A stretch of DNA of 8,586 nt from an uncultured Eubacteriales bacterium (GTDB lineage Bacteria > Bacillota > Clostridia > Monoglobales > UMGS1388). Each line of letters starts with the position of its first letter. Positions within the stretch are counted from its first letter, which is position 1. The stretch lies in contig URVP01000057.1 of assembly GCA_900551345.1 (NCBI GenBank), positions 1 through 8,586 of the forward strand, written 5' to 3'. The notes below the pieces were generated by a model. It was not told the origin of the DNA, did not search any database, and saw only the letters and a program-made list of their open reading frames with translations. The translations under genes were made by a program, and so were the position numbers. Shown in pieces: positions 7,569 through 8,586 of the stretch.

Positions 7569-7574
7569 AAAGGA
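7569..7574 (+). promoter_or_regulatory. Ribosome binding site of spoIIAA
   Basis: AAAGGA lies eight bases before the ATG at 7583. It is the only good ribosome binding site between the terminator and the gene, and it fixes the start. Confidence 0.65.
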
Positions 7575-7582
7575 AACAGGTC

Positions 7583-7924
7583 ATGAAGGTAATAATGGAA
7601 ACAATTGACAAAAGCCTTATAGTTCATCTTTTCGGCGAGCTCGACCATCATTACTCGGAAGAGCTCAGGGATAAAATAGATGCACGGATATGGTCAACCG
7701 ATGTTGATACCCTTATCCTGGAACTTTCCAATGTGGTGTTTATGGACAGCTCGGGTATAGGCGTTCTTATGGGCAGATACAAGCTTATGCAGGCGCAGGG
7801 CGGCAAGGTAGTTATTGCAGGTATAAGCAAAAGTATCGAAAAGCTATGGGAGGTTTCGGGTCTCGGAAAGATAATCCCTCAATACGGCAATATCGCTCAG
7901 GCGTTGGGAGGAAAGGGTGCATGA
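7583..7924 (+). CDS. spoIIAA: Anti-sigma F factor antagonist SpoIIAA
   Basis: SpoIIAA is the STAS-domain switch protein of forespore-specific SigF activation. Unphosphorylated SpoIIAA binds SpoIIAB and frees SigF; SpoIIAB phosphorylates it back, and SpoIIE dephosphorylates it. The 113 residues form one STAS domain, close to the ~117 of Bacillus. The conserved GELDHH is at 18-23 and MDSSG at 54-58; Ser56, the first serine after Asp55, corresponds by eye to the phosphorylated Ser58 of B. subtilis. LGRYK-like residues (MGRYK) and a SGLGKII segment further along are also typical. It is the first gene of the spoIIA operon, placed just after a terminator, and its stop overlaps the spoIIAB start. 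A general RsbV-type antagonist is the alternative, but the following spoIIAB and sigF settle the identity. Confidence 0.95.
   Translation: MKVIMETIDKSLIVHLFGELDHHYSEELRDKIDARIWSTDVDTLILELSNVVFMDSSGIGVLMGRYKLMQAQGGKVVIAGISKSIEKLWEVSGLGKIIPQYGNIAQALGGKGA
7906..7911 (+). promoter_or_regulatory. Ribosome binding site that fixes the spoIIAB start
   Basis: GGGAGG inside the end of spoIIAA lies nine bases before the ATG at 7921. It supports this start over an in-frame ATG at 7846 that would add 25 residues unlike any SpoIIAB. Confidence 0.75.
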
Positions 7925-8352
7925 AGGTGACAAATGAAATGAAGGTTCAGTTTATGAGCCGTTCGGTAAACGAAGGTTTTGCCCGTCTTGCTGCTGCGGC
8001 AATGGTTGCTCAGCTTGACCCCACCGTTGAGGAGCTGTCCGATATAAAGGTGGCGGTGTCCGAAGCGGTGACTAACTGTATAGTGCACGGTTATCCCGGT
8101 GTTACGGGGTTTATACATATGGAATGTCGTCTCTATGACGATAACTGGATTGAAATAGCCGTTATCGATTACGGCAGAGGAATTGAAGATGTGGAAAAGG
8201 CCCGTCAGCCTCTTTTTACTACCAATTCCGACGGAGAACGGTCGGGAATGGGATTTACGGTGATGGAAACTTTTATGGACGAGGTGCGTGTTGAGTCAGC
8301 TTTGGGAAAGGGCACCAAGGTTGTTATGCGAAAACGCCTTAATCCCAGATGA
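7921..8352 (+). CDS. spoIIAB: Anti-sigma F factor and serine kinase SpoIIAB
   Basis: SpoIIAB is a GHKL-family ATPase that as a dimer binds and inactivates SigF, and phosphorylates SpoIIAA on serine. From the ATG at 7921 it has 143 residues, near the ~146 usual for the family. Residues NEMKVQF at 5-11 are the typical N-terminus. The N-box EAVTN is at 48-52, with Glu48 and Asn52 matching the catalytic base and Mg ligand, followed by IVHGY. The G1 box DYGRGI is at 83-88, the flexible ATP-lid segment with FTTN at 99-102, and the G2 box SGMGF at 108-112. All nucleotide-binding residues are present, so the kinase should be active. The same frame stays open upstream to an ATG at 7846, but that part lies inside spoIIAA and is not SpoIIAB-like. 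Both ends overlap neighbours by ATGA, which suggests tightly coupled, near-stoichiometric synthesis with SpoIIAA and SigF. Confidence 0.96.
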   Translation: MKVTNEMKVQFMSRSVNEGFARLAAAAMVAQLDPTVEELSDIKVAVSEAVTNCIVHGYPGVTGFIHMECRLYDDNWIEIAVIDYGRGIEDVEKARQPLFTTNSDGERSGMGFTVMETFMDEVRVESALGKGTKVVMRKRLNPR

Positions 8353-8586
8353 ACAGCTACGATGTTATAAAGCGTGCCGCAAGCGGAGATGAGGACGCCC
8401 GCCGCACCCTTGTTAAGGATAACTCTCCCCTGGTGTGGAGCATTGTAAAACGCTTTGCAGGCAGAGGGCATGACGCAGAGGATTTGTATCAGACGGGCTG
8501 CATGGGTCTTATCAAAGCCATTGACCGTTTTGATTGCAGCTACGGTCTGCAATTTTCCACTTATGCCGTACCCATGATTACCGGGG
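8349..8586 (+). CDS. sigF: RNA polymerase sporulation sigma factor SigF, N-terminal part
   Basis: Only the first 79 codons are in the window; the gene continues to the right. SigF is the first forespore-specific sigma factor and is held inactive by SpoIIAB until septation. The fragment covers region 2: a helical start, DNSPLVWSIVKRF at 24-36, DLYQTGCMGLIKAIDRFD at 45-62 (the core-binding region 2.2 signature), and FSTYAVPMITG from 69 (regions 2.3-2.4, promoter melting and -10 recognition). Region 2 alone resembles SigG as well, but the position directly after spoIIAA-spoIIAB identifies it as SigF. The ATG overlaps the spoIIAB stop (ATGA). No clear Shine-Dalgarno precedes it, so translation probably depends on coupling to spoIIAB. 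Confidence 0.94.
   Translation, partial: MNSYDVIKRAASGDEDARRTLVKDNSPLVWSIVKRFAGRGHDAEDLYQTGCMGLIKAIDRFDCSYGLQFSTYAVPMITG

Noticed and set aside
7846..7920. Upstream extension of spoIIAB from the in-frame ATG at 7846
   Set aside because: It lies inside the spoIIAA coding region, has no good ribosome binding site, and adds residues foreign to SpoIIAB. The ATG at 7921 has GGGAGG at proper distance and gives the family N-terminus.

Overview
The window looks like a chromosomal segment of a spore-forming, Gram-positive anaerobe of the class Clostridia, perhaps an Oscillospirales/Ruminococcaceae-type gut bacterium. The evidence is a spoIIAA-spoIIAB-sigF sporulation operon, AGGAGG-type ribosome binding sites, A/T-rich promoters with SigA-like boxes, and a secreted multi-modular carbohydrate esterase. 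The lineage is inferred from gene content and style; no marker search was possible. I see no RNA gene, mobile element, CRISPR array or pseudogene.

Layout. (1) Positions 1-3469, minus strand: one very long open frame that runs off the left edge. It encodes a secreted protein of at least 1156 residues with two related beta-sandwich (LamG-like) modules, Ig-like modules, a SASA/CE6-type acetylesterase catalytic domain, and the start of what looks like an F5/8 type C (CBM32-like) domain. The first ~55 bases fit that last domain poorly and may be a junction. (2) Positions 3470-3631: a divergent intergenic region with a promoter for each direction and two small inverted repeats. (3) Positions 3632-7467, plus strand: valS (valyl-tRNA synthetase) and folC (folylpolyglutamate synthase), overlapping by ATGA. 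(4) Positions 7468-7582: an intergenic region with a strong intrinsic terminator. A SigH-like promoter lies just upstream, so its predicted start point falls inside the terminator's left arm. (5) Positions 7583-8586, plus strand: spoIIAA, spoIIAB and the first 79 codons of sigF, each joined to the next by an ATGA overlap.

How the genes work together. valS-folC is a housekeeping pair (aminoacylation and folate polyglutamylation), apparently driven by one near-consensus SigA promoter with no room for a T-box leader. The spoIIA genes form the forespore partner-switching module: SpoIIAB is a kinase and anti-sigma factor that holds SigF, and dephosphorylated SpoIIAA releases it. The divergent esterase is probably an extracellular or surface polysaccharide deacetylase with no evident functional link to the rest.

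Most of the window is ordinary. The points most worth a second look are the promoter/terminator overlap before spoIIA, the architecture of the esterase with its internal duplication, and the possible inverted junction at the left edge.
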